Shown here: positions 43,887 to 53,042 of the stretch, piece after piece | Position numbering within the stretch: position 1 is the stretch's first letter | Layout of the letters: each line of letters begins with the position of its first letter | Source: Methylobrevis albus | GTDB lineage: Bacteria; Pseudomonadota; Alphaproteobacteria; Rhizobiales; Pleomorphomonadaceae | Direction: 5' to 3' | Assembly (NCBI RefSeq): GCF_015904235.1 | Contig: NZ_JADZLT010000040.1 | Location: forward strand, 310,001 to 374,000 | Length of the DNA: 64,000 bases | Notes under the pieces: model-generated | What the model was told of the DNA's origin: nothing | The model's input: the letters and a program-made list of their open reading frames with translations, nothing else | The model's database searches: none | Translations under genes and position numbers: made by a program

Positions 43887-43987
43887 CGGCAGCCTCGTGC
43901 GGAGAAGGGCGGGAATTGCGCGAGGGTTTAGCAGAGCGGGGGGAGGGGGGCTAGGCAAACGACCCGCAAGTTTGGATTACGCTGCGA

Positions 43988-44926
43988 TCACGGTGCCTCG
44001 GGGGATACCGCGCCGGGTGATCCGGTGCTGACGAGCGAGCGCCCGACGGCGCGCTCCCGGCGCCAGGCGCCCGGCCCCATTCCGGTCTGCCGCCTGAAGA
44101 TGCGCGTGAAATGGCTCTGATCGGCAAAGCCGCAGGCCAGCGCGATTTCCGCCAGCGGCAGATCGCCGCTGACCAGCAGCCCGCGCGCCTTGTCGACCCG
44201 GCAGGTCTGCAGCCAGCCGTGCGGCGTGGTGCCGGTCGACGCCTTGAAGGCCCGCGTGAAGTAAGACAGCGAAAGACCGCAAGCCTCGGCGATGTCGAGC
44301 AGCGAGAGCTCCTTGTCGAGGTTGTCGGCCAGCATCTCCTGGGCGCGTCGGAGCTGCCAGGGCGCGAGCGCCGACCGGCGCTGCAACGCCGGCCGCATGT
44401 TGCCGTAAGTCGCCGCGACGTGGGCGGCCACAGCCAGCACCAGATGGTCGACAACGGTCGGCGCGGCATTTTCCGGCGCCCTGACGGCTTCGAACAGGAT
44501 CGGTTGCAGGCCGCGTATCAGGCTGTCGGCCGGTTCCCAACCATCGCGGACGACGAGATCGTCGACCGGCCGGGCGCCGGCATCTTCCGCGATATCGTCG
44601 AGAGCCTCGCGGGGCAGATGAACGTGGAGGCTGTCGAGCGGATGCACGAACCGGGCAGACGATTCGCGCCGGAGGTCGAGGATGCCGAGACTGCCCGCTC
44701 CGGTGAACGGCATCCGGATCCGCTTGTCATCGGCCCAGAAATCGTGTGGCGGGAGATCGCGCAACTGCATGACGACAAGATGGGCATCCTGCGCCGGCGC
44801 CGAAGCCACGGTCTCGACCGAACTGCCGACCTGATGCCGGAAGATGCCGATCTTCGAATGCCGGGTCGACACCGACACCGGACAGCGCGCCCGCGCCGAT
44901 CCGTCGAAAAGTCTTTGGTGCTCCAT
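43988..44926 (-). CDS. AraC-family transcriptional regulator
   Basis: The 312-residue protein has a C-terminal AraC HTH pair (about 200-298): SLLDIAEACGLSLSYFTRAFK and LAEIALACGFADQSHFTRIFRR followed by GMGPGAWRR. A variable N-terminal sensor domain contains no recognised motif. It starts at ATG 44926; a TTG five codons upstream is possible. It lies in its own unit on the minus strand; its target is not evident, though the cupin gene is the nearest candidate. Confidence 0.9.
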   Translation of the reverse strand: MEHQRLFDGSARARCPVSVSTRHSKIGIFRHQVGSSVETVASAPAQDAHLVVMQLRDLPPHDFWADDKRIRMPFTGAGSLGILDLRRESSARFVHPLDSLHVHLPREALDDIAEDAGARPVDDLVVRDGWEPADSLIRGLQPILFEAVRAPENAAPTVVDHLVLAVAAHVAATYGNMRPALQRRSALAPWQLRRAQEMLADNLDKELSLLDIAEACGLSLSYFTRAFKASTGTTPHGWLQTCRVDKARGLLVSGDLPLAEIALACGFADQSHFTRIFRRQTGMGPGAWRRERAVGRSLVSTGSPGAVSPEAP

Positions 44927-45139
44927 GACTTGTAGTTCCAATAGTGCGGCGCGATGCTGCGGGCGCCCGGCAAAAGCAAAAACTCTACGAAGGCGAAATA
45001 ATCAAACGCCGGGCGTCCTAAAATCGGACTTCGCCAAAATCATGGCGACCGGCTTTCGTCGCGAACGGCCTTGACCTTGATTTCAAATCGCGTTGCGGCA
45101 CCGATCCGATCCGATCCGGCATCGGCCAGGACGCCGCGG

Positions 45140-45167
45140 CCGGCAGGGCGTGCGGTGGCCCTGCCGG
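45140..45167. terminator. GC-rich hairpin downstream of the cupin gene
   Basis: A perfect 10-bp stem (45140-45149 with 45158-45167, 8-nt loop) lies about 40 bases past the minus-strand cupin stop. The T-run is on the plus side only, so minus-strand termination would be factor-dependent. Confidence 0.35.
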
Positions 45168-45205
45168 TTTCCGGATGGGCAGCGAAAAAGCCGCCATCGG
45201 ATGAA

Positions 45206-45694
45206 TTACGGCTGCATCGGGGGGCCGAGCACCGTCGTCCCGTAGCTCGCGGCGATCGGCGGCACCTTGTCGAGGGGCAACCCGGCGATCTCGCTGAACA
45301 TGTTCTCGATGCCGCCCGGCGCGAAGATGGCGAGCATCCGCACATCGGCGTTGCTGCGATTGATCCAGGCATGGGGCGTGCCGGCGGGAATGACGACCGT
45401 GCATCCCGCCCGGACCTCGTGGATGTCGTTGCCGAGCTGAAAAGTCGGCGTGCCCGAGAGGACGTAGAAGACCTCTTCTTCGGCATGGCTGTGCAGAGGA
45501 GCCGCGGTGCCGGGGGCAGCGACCGATTCCAGAATGCAGAAGCGACCCGAGACGTCGCCGGCACGGACGAGGATCGCGAGGTGCTCGCCGGGGATGGCTT
45601 CGAAGACGTTGATCGTTTCGCGCGAGCGGATGGAGGCGGTATCGGATCGGCGGTCGGACTTCCCGCGCGAGGCGATGCCTTGGAGGGTTTTCAT
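45206..45694 (-). CDS. Cupin-domain protein
   Basis: The 162-residue protein is a single cupin beta-barrel. Motif 1 is PLHSHAEEEVFYVLSGTPTFQLG, with the His and Glu metal ligands, and motif 2 is VVIPAGTPHAWIN, with the final His. All metal ligands are present. It could be a metal-dependent oxygenase/isomerase or a ligand-binding protein; the substrate is not shown. Start at 45694; a long upstream in-frame extension is unlikely. Confidence 0.85.
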   Translation of the reverse strand: MKTLQGIASRGKSDRRSDTASIRSRETINVFEAIPGEHLAILVRAGDVSGRFCILESVAAPGTAAPLHSHAEEEVFYVLSGTPTFQLGNDIHEVRAGCTVVIPAGTPHAWINRSNADVRMLAIFAPGGIENMFSEIAGLPLDKVPPIAASYGTTVLGPPMQP

Positions 45695-45922
45695 CGTGAA
45701 TGCTCCGGTTGATGTCGCTAGACGGCCCTCCTCTAAGCGCGGACCCGATCGCCCGATTGACCGATCCGGTCCCGTTTGGTCGCTTTCTGTCGCCCCGCAA
45801 TCCACCTTGGTCGGCGCCGGCTCGGCAACGACGCCGGCTCCGGGGGCGCGCGGGCCGGGGCCCGGACGGCCCTGCGGCAGGCGCAGCGCGGCGCAAGGTC
45901 CCCCTCGCGGGTGGTCCAGTGG

Positions 45923-47980
45923 TCAGGTCAGCGCCGCCAGCACGTCGCCCGCCTTGAACGGCTTTTCGATCACCCGGCAGCCTGCGATCTCGCCGTCGGC
46001 GATGCCGCGGCCGAAGTGGTCGCCGGTGACGAAGACGATGCGGGCGGCGAGGACCGGGTCGCGGGCGGCGAGGGCGGCGTGGAAGCCGCGGCCGTCGAGG
46101 CCGGGCATGCGCAGGTCGCAGAACACCGCGTCGAAGGCGGCGCTGGCCGTGCGGGCGAGCGCGGCGGCGCCGGTGTCGGCGATCTCGACCCGGTGGCCGG
46201 CGCGGCGGAGGATGTCGCCGATCAGGGCCGCGACCTCGGGCTCGTCGTCGACGACGAGGACGCGGCGGCCGGCGGCGCGCACCGGCTCGGCGGCTTCGGG
46301 CTCCGCCGCCGCTGCCCCCGCGGCGCTGCCGCCGAAGGGAAGGGTCAGGCGGAACAGGGCGCCGCCGCCGGGGCGGTTTTCGGCGACCAGCGTGCCGCCA
46401 TGCGCCTGCGCCATGCCGAGGCTGACGGCGAGGCCGACGCCGGTGCCGGCGCCGACGGCCTTGGTCGTGAAGAAGGGCTCGAAGATGCGCGGCATCGCCG
46501 TCGCCGGGATGCCGGGACCGGTGTCGGCGACCTCGACCACCAGCCGCTGCGCCGTGACGTCGGTGCGGGCGCGCACCTCGACGCGGCGCGGGCCGGTGCT
46601 GCCCTCCAGCGCCTGCACCGCATTCACCATCAGGTTGACCAGCACCTGCACCAGCTGGTCGGGGTCGGCGTCGAGTTCGGGCAGGCCGGGGTAGAGGTCG
46701 AGTTCCAGCCCGACACCGCCGGAGCGGGCGGCGTAGGCGACGAGGTCGCCGGCGCTGCGGATGATCTCGTCGATGCGCACGGTGCGGCGCACGGCGGGGG
46801 TCTGGCGCGCCATCTTCAGGAAGGTCTGGGCAATGCGGGCGCAGCGTTCGGCGGCTTCCCGCAGGCGCCGGAGCTGGTCGCGCTGGCCGGCGTCGCGGGC
46901 GTCCTCCTCCAGCATGATCGCGCGGCCGACCACCACCGACAGCGGGTTGTTGAGCTCGTGCGCGATGCCGGCGAGCAGCGAGCCCAGCGCCGACATCTTC
47001 TCGCTCTGGTGCAGGGCGTTGCGCTGGCGCGCGGCCTCCGCCTCGGCGGCCTTGCGGTCGGTGAGGTCGCGGACATAGGCGGCGAACAGACGGCGGCGCG
47101 ACACCTGGATCTCGGTGATGGTGAGCTCGATCGGGATGGTCGAGCCGTCGGCGCGGATCGCCTCCTCCTCGATCCGCCGGCCCATCATCTTCGGCGTGCC
47201 GCCGGCGCGGTATCGGTCGAGGCCCGCCTCGTGGCCGGCGCGACCGGCGGGCGGGATGATCACGTCGCTGAGGCGCTGGCCGATGACCAGCGCGCGCTCG
47301 TGGCCGAACATCGCCTCGGCGGCTGGGTTGAACTCGATGATGCGGCCGTCCTCGTCGATGACGACGATGCCGTCGAGGGCGGCGCGCAGCATCGCCTGGC
47401 GGCTCGCCTCGCTCATCATCAGGCTGGAGCCGGAGAGCTCCACGGCGTTGCCGATGAGGTAGGCGACCGATTCCAGCACCGAGCGCTCGCCGGCGCTCCA
47501 GCCGCGCTCGCGCTCGCAGTCGTCGAAGCCGATGTGGCCCCACCAGGCACCGTTGACCATGATCGGGATCGACAGGAACGAGCGGATGCGCTGGTGCTCG
47601 AAGTCGGCGCGGAGATAGCCGGTGAGGTCGCGGGTGAGGCCGTGGATGGTCTCGCCGCGGCGGCGCCGGGCGGTCCAGTCCTCGAACAGCGGGTCGACGG
47701 CGAAGGCCTCGTCGACGTTGCGCGGGTCGCTGGCGAGCGGCTGCAGGCCGGGCGCCGCCCAGTCGAAGCGGCAGGTCTGGCCGAGGCGGCCGTCGTCGAT
47801 CTCGTGGATCTCGAAGACGTAGACCCGGCTCACCGCCATCCGCGTGCCGAGCAGGACGAGGATGTCGCGGATCGAGCCGGTCCAGTCGCGGCTGCCGCGC
47901 AGCAGGCGGACGACGTCGGCGATCACGCCGGCGAGGTCGCCGGGTCGCGCTGCCGACTCATGGCTGCCGGCGATGCTCAT
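45923..47980 (-). CDS. Hybrid sensor histidine kinase (GAF-PAS-HK-REC)
   Basis: The 685-residue cytosolic kinase has a GAF domain (about 15-185) and a PAS domain (about 190-315) with LDGIVVIDEDGRIIEFN. The kinase core has phosphoacceptor His in GIAHELNNPLS and ATPase motifs MVNAVQAL, DTGPGI and GTGVGL. A C-terminal receiver has its Asp in VFCDLRMPGLDG. It starts inside the last bases of the response regulator gene (ATGA overlap), so the two are translated together. The stimulus is unknown. Confidence 0.92.
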   Translation of the reverse strand: MSIAGSHESAARPGDLAGVIADVVRLLRGSRDWTGSIRDILVLLGTRMAVSRVYVFEIHEIDDGRLGQTCRFDWAAPGLQPLASDPRNVDEAFAVDPLFEDWTARRRRGETIHGLTRDLTGYLRADFEHQRIRSFLSIPIMVNGAWWGHIGFDDCERERGWSAGERSVLESVAYLIGNAVELSGSSLMMSEASRQAMLRAALDGIVVIDEDGRIIEFNPAAEAMFGHERALVIGQRLSDVIIPPAGRAGHEAGLDRYRAGGTPKMMGRRIEEEAIRADGSTIPIELTITEIQVSRRRLFAAYVRDLTDRKAAEAEAARQRNALHQSEKMSALGSLLAGIAHELNNPLSVVVGRAIMLEEDARDAGQRDQLRRLREAAERCARIAQTFLKMARQTPAVRRTVRIDEIIRSAGDLVAYAARSGGVGLELDLYPGLPELDADPDQLVQVLVNLMVNAVQALEGSTGPRRVEVRARTDVTAQRLVVEVADTGPGIPATAMPRIFEPFFTTKAVGAGTGVGLAVSLGMAQAHGGTLVAENRPGGGALFRLTLPFGGSAAGAAAAEPEAAEPVRAAGRRVLVVDDEPEVAALIGDILRRAGHRVEIADTGAAALARTASAAFDAVFCDLRMPGLDGRGFHAALAARDPVLAARIVFVTGDHFGRGIADGEIAGCRVIEKPFKAGDVLAALT

Positions 47981-48756
47981 GCGTCCGCCTCGCTGCCGGG
48001 GACGAAGACGTAGCCGGCGCCGCGCACGGTCTTCAGGACGCGGGGCTTGGCCGGGTCGAGCTCGATCTTCTTGCGCAGCCGCATGATGCGGATGTCGATG
48101 CTACGGTCGAAGGCCTCGGTGTCGCGGTTGTGGGCGATCTCGAGCAGCGTATCGCGCGACAGCACCCGGTTCGGCCGTTCGGCGAAGGCCTTCAGCAGGT
48201 CGAACTCCATGGTGGTGAGCGGGATCTCCTCGCCGACGAGGGAGTAGAGCCGCTGCGACTCGAGATTGAGGGCGTAGCGGCCGAACCGGACCTCGGTGCC
48301 GAGCCGGCCGGCGGGCGCCGCCTCGCCGGGCGGGCGGTGCAGGCGGCGGGCGAGGCTGCGCACGCGGGCGAGCAGCTCGCGCGGATCGAACGGCTTCGAG
48401 ACGAAGTCGTCGGCGCCGAGTTCGAGGCTGACGATGCGGTCGACCGGCTCGGCGCTCGCGGTCAGCATGATGATGCCGATGCCGCCCGGCCGGCCGAGTT
48501 CGCGGGCGAGGCTGAGGCCGTCCTCGCCGGGCATCTTCAGGTCGAGGATGACGATGTGCACCGGGCGCTCGGCGAGCACCGCGCGCATGGCGGCGGCGCC
48601 GTCGGCGAGGCTGACGGCAAAGCCGTTGCGGGCAAGATAGTCACCGACCATCTCGCGCACCTCGAGTTCATCGTCGACCACCAGGACGTGCAGGCTCTCC
48701 GCGGCGGCCTCCGCCCGAGCCGGCACGGCCCCGGCGGACCGCTGCGCGTCGTCCAT
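47977..48756 (-). CDS. OmpR-family response regulator
   Basis: The 259-residue protein has an N-terminal receiver (about 22-140) with VVDDE, the phosphoacceptor in VILDLKMPGEDG and the KPF loop SKPFDPRE. The C-terminal winged helix (about 155-250) has LTTMEFDLLKAFAERPNRVLSRDTL. It pairs with the hybrid kinase encoded downstream with a four-base overlap. A divergent tiny secreted protein lies 144 bp upstream and is an attractive target. Confidence 0.94.
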   Translation of the reverse strand: MDDAQRSAGAVPARAEAAAESLHVLVVDDELEVREMVGDYLARNGFAVSLADGAAAMRAVLAERPVHIVILDLKMPGEDGLSLARELGRPGGIGIIMLTASAEPVDRIVSLELGADDFVSKPFDPRELLARVRSLARRLHRPPGEAAPAGRLGTEVRFGRYALNLESQRLYSLVGEEIPLTTMEFDLLKAFAERPNRVLSRDTLLEIAHNRDTEAFDRSIDIRIMRLRKKIELDPAKPRVLKTVRGAGYVFVPGSEADA

Positions 48757-48900
48757 CCCGTCTCCCCCGCTACGACGCGAACGATATCAAAGCGGAATGC
48801 CGGGTGAAACAATTGAAACGAAACGACGGCCGCATTGGCAAACGGCTGAAACGAATCGAGCCTAGAAGTTGCCCCCAAGAACGAACCAGGGGGGAAACCG

Positions 48901-49164
48901 ATGTTCCGTTCCTTCGGGCGCCAGGCTGCGGTCGCCGCAGTCACCGTCGGCGCCGGCCTCGTCCTCGCCGGCATGATGCCGGTCGCGGCACAGGATCCAC
49001 GGCCCGCCGCGACGCCCGATGTGGCGGCCGTCACCATCGCCTGCGCGCCTGCCGGCTGCGGCGCGGCGGCCGGCCAGCCCACGGTGGGCGTCCGGTGGAT
49101 CACCGTGGAAACCCGAGTCGGCGCAGACACTTCGGTGCTGATGCGGACACGGATCTTCAACTGA
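48901..49164 (+). CDS. Small secreted protein of unknown function
   Basis: The 87-residue protein has a signal peptide (cleavage near VAA-QDP, residue 30). A short mature part of about 57 residues has two cysteines (IACAPAGCGA) and a beta-like tail ending RTRIFN. GGGGGGAAA precedes the ATG. No family is recognised. It is divergent from the response regulator, suggesting regulation by that system. A GC hairpin follows at 49166-49182. Confidence 0.6.
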   Translation: MFRSFGRQAAVAAVTVGAGLVLAGMMPVAAQDPRPAATPDVAAVTIACAPAGCGAAAGQPTVGVRWITVETRVGADTSVLMRTRIFN

Positions 49165-49165
49165 A

Positions 49166-49182
49166 CCGGCCGCTTCGGCCGG
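49166..49182 (+). terminator. Hairpin after the small secreted protein gene
   Basis: A 7-bp perfect GC stem with a CTT loop starts right after the stop codon. No T-run is visible. Confidence 0.35.
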
Positions 49183-49311
49183 ATCCGTCCGGTCGGTGCA
49201 GCCCTGCGGCATTTCAGCAGGAAGCCCTTTTCAGCCTGACGTTTTCCAGCCGGCCGGGGTCCCGGACGGCGTAGTGTCGATAGTTCCAAGACTGATTGAA
49301 AGCCGCAGGCC

Positions 49312-51711
49312 GTGACCCTCTACGCCCTCAAGCCGCGATTCCAGAGATTGCTGCGTCCGGTCGTGGAGGGTCTGGCCCGCGGTGGCATCACGGCGAACCA
49401 GGTGACGATCGCGGCCCTCGCCGGCTCGCTCGCCACCGGGTTCGCCGTGACCTTTGCCGCCGACCGCGTGTGGCCGTTCCTGCTGCTGCCGGTCTGGCTG
49501 TTCCTGCGCATGGCGCTCAACGCCATCGACGGCATGCTCGCCCGCGAGCACGGCCAGAAGAGCCGGCTCGGCGCCTATCTCAACGAGATCGCCGACGTCG
49601 TGTCCGATGCGGCGCTGCTCGCGCCGTTCGCGGTGCTGCCGGTGTTCGGGGCGCTCCCCGTCGCGGGCGTTGCCGTGCTCGCCGTCGTCTCGGAGTTCGC
49701 CGGGGTGATGGGGCCGACGGTCGGCGCCTCGCGGCGCTACGACGGGCCGCTCGGCAAGAGCGACCGGGCGCTGGTGCTCGGCGCGCTCGGCCTCTGGATC
49801 GGCGCCGGCCTGCCGCTGGCGCCGTGGGCGTTCTGGTTGATGCCGGCGCTCGCCCTGCTGCTCGCCCTGACGATCATCAACCGGGTGCGCCGCGGCCTCG
49901 CCGAGGCCGAGCGTGCACCGTCCGAGAGCGCTCTCCCGCCTCAGATCCTGCCGAAGGCCCCCATGCGCCGCTGGACCGAACTCCACTTCCAAAGCCACGA
50001 CGGCGCGCGCCTGTTCTATCGCCACACGCGGTCCGAGGGCACCTCGCGCGGGGCAATCGTGCTGTTGCATCGCGGCCACGAGCATTCGGGGCGCATGCTG
50101 CACGTCGCCGACGAACTCGGCCTGCCGGACTTCGACGTCTTCGCCTGGGACGCGCGCGGGCACGGCAAGTCGCCGGGGCCGCGCGGCTATTCGCCGAGCT
50201 TCGCCCATTCGGTGCGCGACCTCGACGCCTTCGTCGCCCATCTCGGCGAGGCGCACGGCGTCCGGCCGGCGGACATCGCCGTCGTCGCGCAGAGCGTCGG
50301 CGCGGTGCTGGCGGCGACCTGGGTGCACGACTACGCGCCGGCGATCCGGGCGCTGGTGCTGGCGGCGCCGGCGTTCAAGGTGAAGCTCTACGTGCCGTTC
50401 GCGCGGCCGGGCCTCAAGCTGCTGCAGCGGCTGCGCGGCGAGTTCTTCGTGCAGTCCTACGTCAAGGCGCGGTTCCTGACCCACGACGCGGAGCGGATCG
50501 CCTCGTTCGAGGCCGACCCGGAGATCACCCGTGCCATCTCGGTTAACGTGCTGCTCGGCCTCTACGAGGCGGCGGAGCGGGTGGTGGCCGACGCGCGGGC
50601 GATCACCGTACCGACGCAGGTGCTGATCTCGGGCGCCGACTGGGTGGTGCACCATGGCCCGCAGCACCGGTTCTACGAGAACCTCGGCGCGCCGGTGAAG
50701 GAGCGGCTGGTGCTGCCGGGCTTCTTCCACGACACGCTCGGCGAGAGCGAGCGGGCGGTGCCGATCGCGGCGATCCGGCGCTTTCTCACCGAGCGCTTCG
50801 CCGAACCGCTCGAGGTGCCGTCGCTGCTCGCCGCCGACTTGAGCGGCCACACCCGCGACGAGGCCGACCGGTTGGCGACGCCGCTCCGCCCCTTGTCGCC
50901 GCGCGGCCTCTACTGGGCCGGCCAGCGCGCCTCGATCGCCGCCGGCGCCCTCCTGTCGGAGGGCATGGCGCTCGGCCGCCGGACCGGCTTCGATTCCGGT
51001 TCGACGCTCGATTACGTCTACCGCAACGAGCCGCGTGGCCGCGGGCCGCTCGGGCGGATGGCCGACCGCGCCTATCTCGAGAGCATCGGCTGGCGCGGCA
51101 TCCGGGTGCGCAAACGCCATATCGAGGAACTGCTGCGGCTCGCCATCGCCGAGCTCGCCGCGGCCGGGCGACCGGTGCGCATCGTCGACATCGCCGCCGG
51201 CCACGGCCGCTACGTGCTCGACGCGATCGAGGGCGCGGCCGGGCGCCCCGAGCGCATCCTGCTGCGCGACTACAGCGCGCTGAACGTCGACGCCGGCCGG
51301 GCGCTGATCGGCGAGAGAGGCCTCGCCGACATCGCCGCCTTCGAGTTCGGCAACGCCTTCGACGGCGAGGATCTCGCCGGGCTGCTGCCGCGGCCGACGC
51401 TGGCGCTGGTCTCCGGCCTCTACGAGCTCTTTCCCGACAACCGGATGATCCGCGCCTCGCTGGGCGGGCTCGCCCGGGCGACCGAGCCGGGCGGCTATCT
51501 CATCTACACCAACCAGCCGTGGCATCCGCAGATCGAGCTGATCGCCCGGGCCCTCACCAGCCACCGCGACGGCGCCGCCTGGGTGATGCGGCGGCGGACG
51601 CAGGGCGAGATGGACCAGCTCGTCGCGGCGGCCGGCTTCGACAAGCTGACGCAGCGGATCGATCCGTGGGGCATCTTCACGGTGTCGCTCGCCCGGCGCA
51701 GGGCGGACTGA
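49312..51711 (+). CDS. YnbA-YnbC-like fusion: CDP-alcohol phosphatidyltransferase / alpha-beta hydrolase / SAM methyltransferase
   Basis: This 799-residue protein joins three domains. Residues 1-205 are a membrane CDP-alcohol phosphatidyltransferase with D73-G74-x2-A77-R78-x8-G87 and D95. The two other canonical Asp positions are Asn70 and Asn91. From Met218 follows an alpha/beta hydrolase (about 218-500) with nucleophile Ser328 in VVAQSVGA and an ARGHGKSPGP oxyanion region. A class I methyltransferase (about 580-799) has motif I IVDIAAGHGRY near 624-634. In E. coli, YnbA and YnbC are, as I recall, separate proteins. The start is GTG 49312 (MTLYALKPRF). It is the first gene of a five-gene overlapping operon. 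Confidence 0.85.
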   Translation: MTLYALKPRFQRLLRPVVEGLARGGITANQVTIAALAGSLATGFAVTFAADRVWPFLLLPVWLFLRMALNAIDGMLAREHGQKSRLGAYLNEIADVVSDAALLAPFAVLPVFGALPVAGVAVLAVVSEFAGVMGPTVGASRRYDGPLGKSDRALVLGALGLWIGAGLPLAPWAFWLMPALALLLALTIINRVRRGLAEAERAPSESALPPQILPKAPMRRWTELHFQSHDGARLFYRHTRSEGTSRGAIVLLHRGHEHSGRMLHVADELGLPDFDVFAWDARGHGKSPGPRGYSPSFAHSVRDLDAFVAHLGEAHGVRPADIAVVAQSVGAVLAATWVHDYAPAIRALVLAAPAFKVKLYVPFARPGLKLLQRLRGEFFVQSYVKARFLTHDAERIASFEADPEITRAISVNVLLGLYEAAERVVADARAITVPTQVLISGADWVVHHGPQHRFYENLGAPVKERLVLPGFFHDTLGESERAVPIAAIRRFLTERFAEPLEVPSLLAADLSGHTRDEADRLATPLRPLSPRGLYWAGQRASIAAGALLSEGMALGRRTGFDSGSTLDYVYRNEPRGRGPLGRMADRAYLESIGWRGIRVRKRHIEELLRLAIAELAAAGRPVRIVDIAAGHGRYVLDAIEGAAGRPERILLRDYSALNVDAGRALIGERGLADIAAFEFGNAFDGEDLAGLLPRPTLALVSGLYELFPDNRMIRASLGGLARATEPGGYLIYTNQPWHPQIELIARALTSHRDGAAWVMRRRTQGEMDQLVAAAGFDKLTQRIDPWGIFTVSLARRRAD

Positions 51712-51713
51712 GC

Positions 51714-53042
51714 ATGGCTTCCGCCCCCGGCGGCCGGCCGTTCGCCCGCGCGGCGGCCTGGCTCGCCGTCCTCGCCCCGTTCTTCTACCTCAGCTATGGC
51801 GCGGCCAACTGGCTGGCGGCGCAGCGCATGGGCGTGCCGGTGGTGGTGTTCGGCTGGGAACGGCACATTCCGTTCATCGCCTGGACCATCATCCCCTACT
51901 GGTCGGTCAACCTCTTCTACGGTGCCTCGCTGTTCGTCGCGCGGACGCGGGCCGAACTCGACACGCACGGCCGACGGCTGCTTACCGCGCAGGTGATCGC
52001 GGTCGCCTGCTTCCTCGTCGCGCCGCTGCGTTTTTCCTTCGAGAAGCCGGACACCGGCGGCGGCCTGCCGGGGTTCCTGTTCGACGCGCTCGCCGGTTTC
52101 GACAAGCCGTTCAACCAGGCGCCGTCGCTGCACATCGCGCTGCTGGTCATCCTCTGGGTGCTCTACGCGCGCCACCTGCCGCGCTGGCTGCGGCCGCTGC
52201 TGCACGTCTGGTTCGCGCTGATCGGCGTCTCGGTGCTGACCACCTACCAGCACCATTTCATCGACGTGCCGACCGGCGCGCTGCTCGGCCTCGCCTGCCT
52301 GTGGATCTGGCCGGACGCGGCGCCGAGCCCGTTCGCCGCGGCAGCGCTCACCAGCGATCCGCGCCGCCATGTCCTGGCGCTGCGCTATCTCGCGGGAGCG
52401 GCCCTGTTCGCCGCGCTCGGGCTCGCCCTCGGCGGGGCGGGGCTGTGGCTGTTCTGGCCGGCGGTGGCGCTGGGGCTGGTCGCGGCGAACTATGCGTATT
52501 TCGGTCCCGCCGGCTTCCAGAAGCGCGCCGACGGGCGGATGAGCCTCGCGGCCCGGCTGCTGCTCGCGCCCTACATCCTCGCCGCCTTCGCCAATTCGCG
52601 GCTCTGGACCCGGCGTGCGCCGCGGCCGGTCGCGGTTTCTGACGGTGTCTACATCGGCCGGTTCCCGGCGCGGTCAGACCGGTCGCCGGTCTGGCAACAG
52701 CCGTTCGTCGCCATCGTCGACCTCGCCGCCGAGCTTCCCGCCGTGCGCGGCGCGCCGGTGGTCGCCGTCCCGGCGCTCGATCTCGTCATGCCGCCGCCAC
52801 GGCTGCTGCGCGACGCGGCGATCGCGATCGAGCGGGTGCGGGCGGCGGGACGCGGGCCGGTGCTGGTCTGCTGCGCGCTCGGCTTCTCGCGCAGCGCCGC
52901 GGCCGCGGCGACCTGGCTGGTGCGCACAGGCCGAGTCGCCGACGCGCATGCGGCCGTCAAGCTGCTTGCGGCGGCCGGCGCGCGCGTGGTCCTCTGCGAC
53001 GATACACTGATCGCTGTGGAAGAGGCGGCCCGGTTGCCATGA
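51714..53042 (+). CDS. YnbD-like PAP2 and Cys-phosphatase membrane protein
   Basis: The 442-residue protein has about seven transmembrane segments forming a PAP2/phosphatidic acid phosphatase-like region. Its core is PSLH (137-140) and the H-x3-D pair is in TYQHHFIDV. A soluble C-terminal dual-specificity phosphatase-like domain follows, with Cys387-x5-Arg393 (CALGFSR). Both phosphatase sites look intact. It may dephosphorylate a lipid or polyprenyl phosphate and a second phosphorylated compound. It starts two bases after the fusion gene stop and overlaps the next gene by four bases. Confidence 0.85.
   Translation: MASAPGGRPFARAAAWLAVLAPFFYLSYGAANWLAAQRMGVPVVVFGWERHIPFIAWTIIPYWSVNLFYGASLFVARTRAELDTHGRRLLTAQVIAVACFLVAPLRFSFEKPDTGGGLPGFLFDALAGFDKPFNQAPSLHIALLVILWVLYARHLPRWLRPLLHVWFALIGVSVLTTYQHHFIDVPTGALLGLACLWIWPDAAPSPFAAAALTSDPRRHVLALRYLAGAALFAALGLALGGAGLWLFWPAVALGLVAANYAYFGPAGFQKRADGRMSLAARLLLAPYILAAFANSRLWTRRAPRPVAVSDGVYIGRFPARSDRSPVWQQPFVAIVDLAAELPAVRGAPVVAVPALDLVMPPPRLLRDAAIAIERVRAAGRGPVLVCCALGFSRSAAAAATWLVRTGRVADAHAAVKLLAAAGARVVLCDDTLIAVEEAARLP

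Noticed and set aside
45110-45123. Short tandem GATCC-type repeat after the AraC gene
   Set aside because: Only about three units of 5 bp; too short to be called a functional repeat.
45018-47543. 841-codon minus-strand open frame in a different phase over the hybrid kinase and cupin
   Set aside because: Arg/Pro-rich shadow. Kinase and cupin motifs are in another phase of the same strand.
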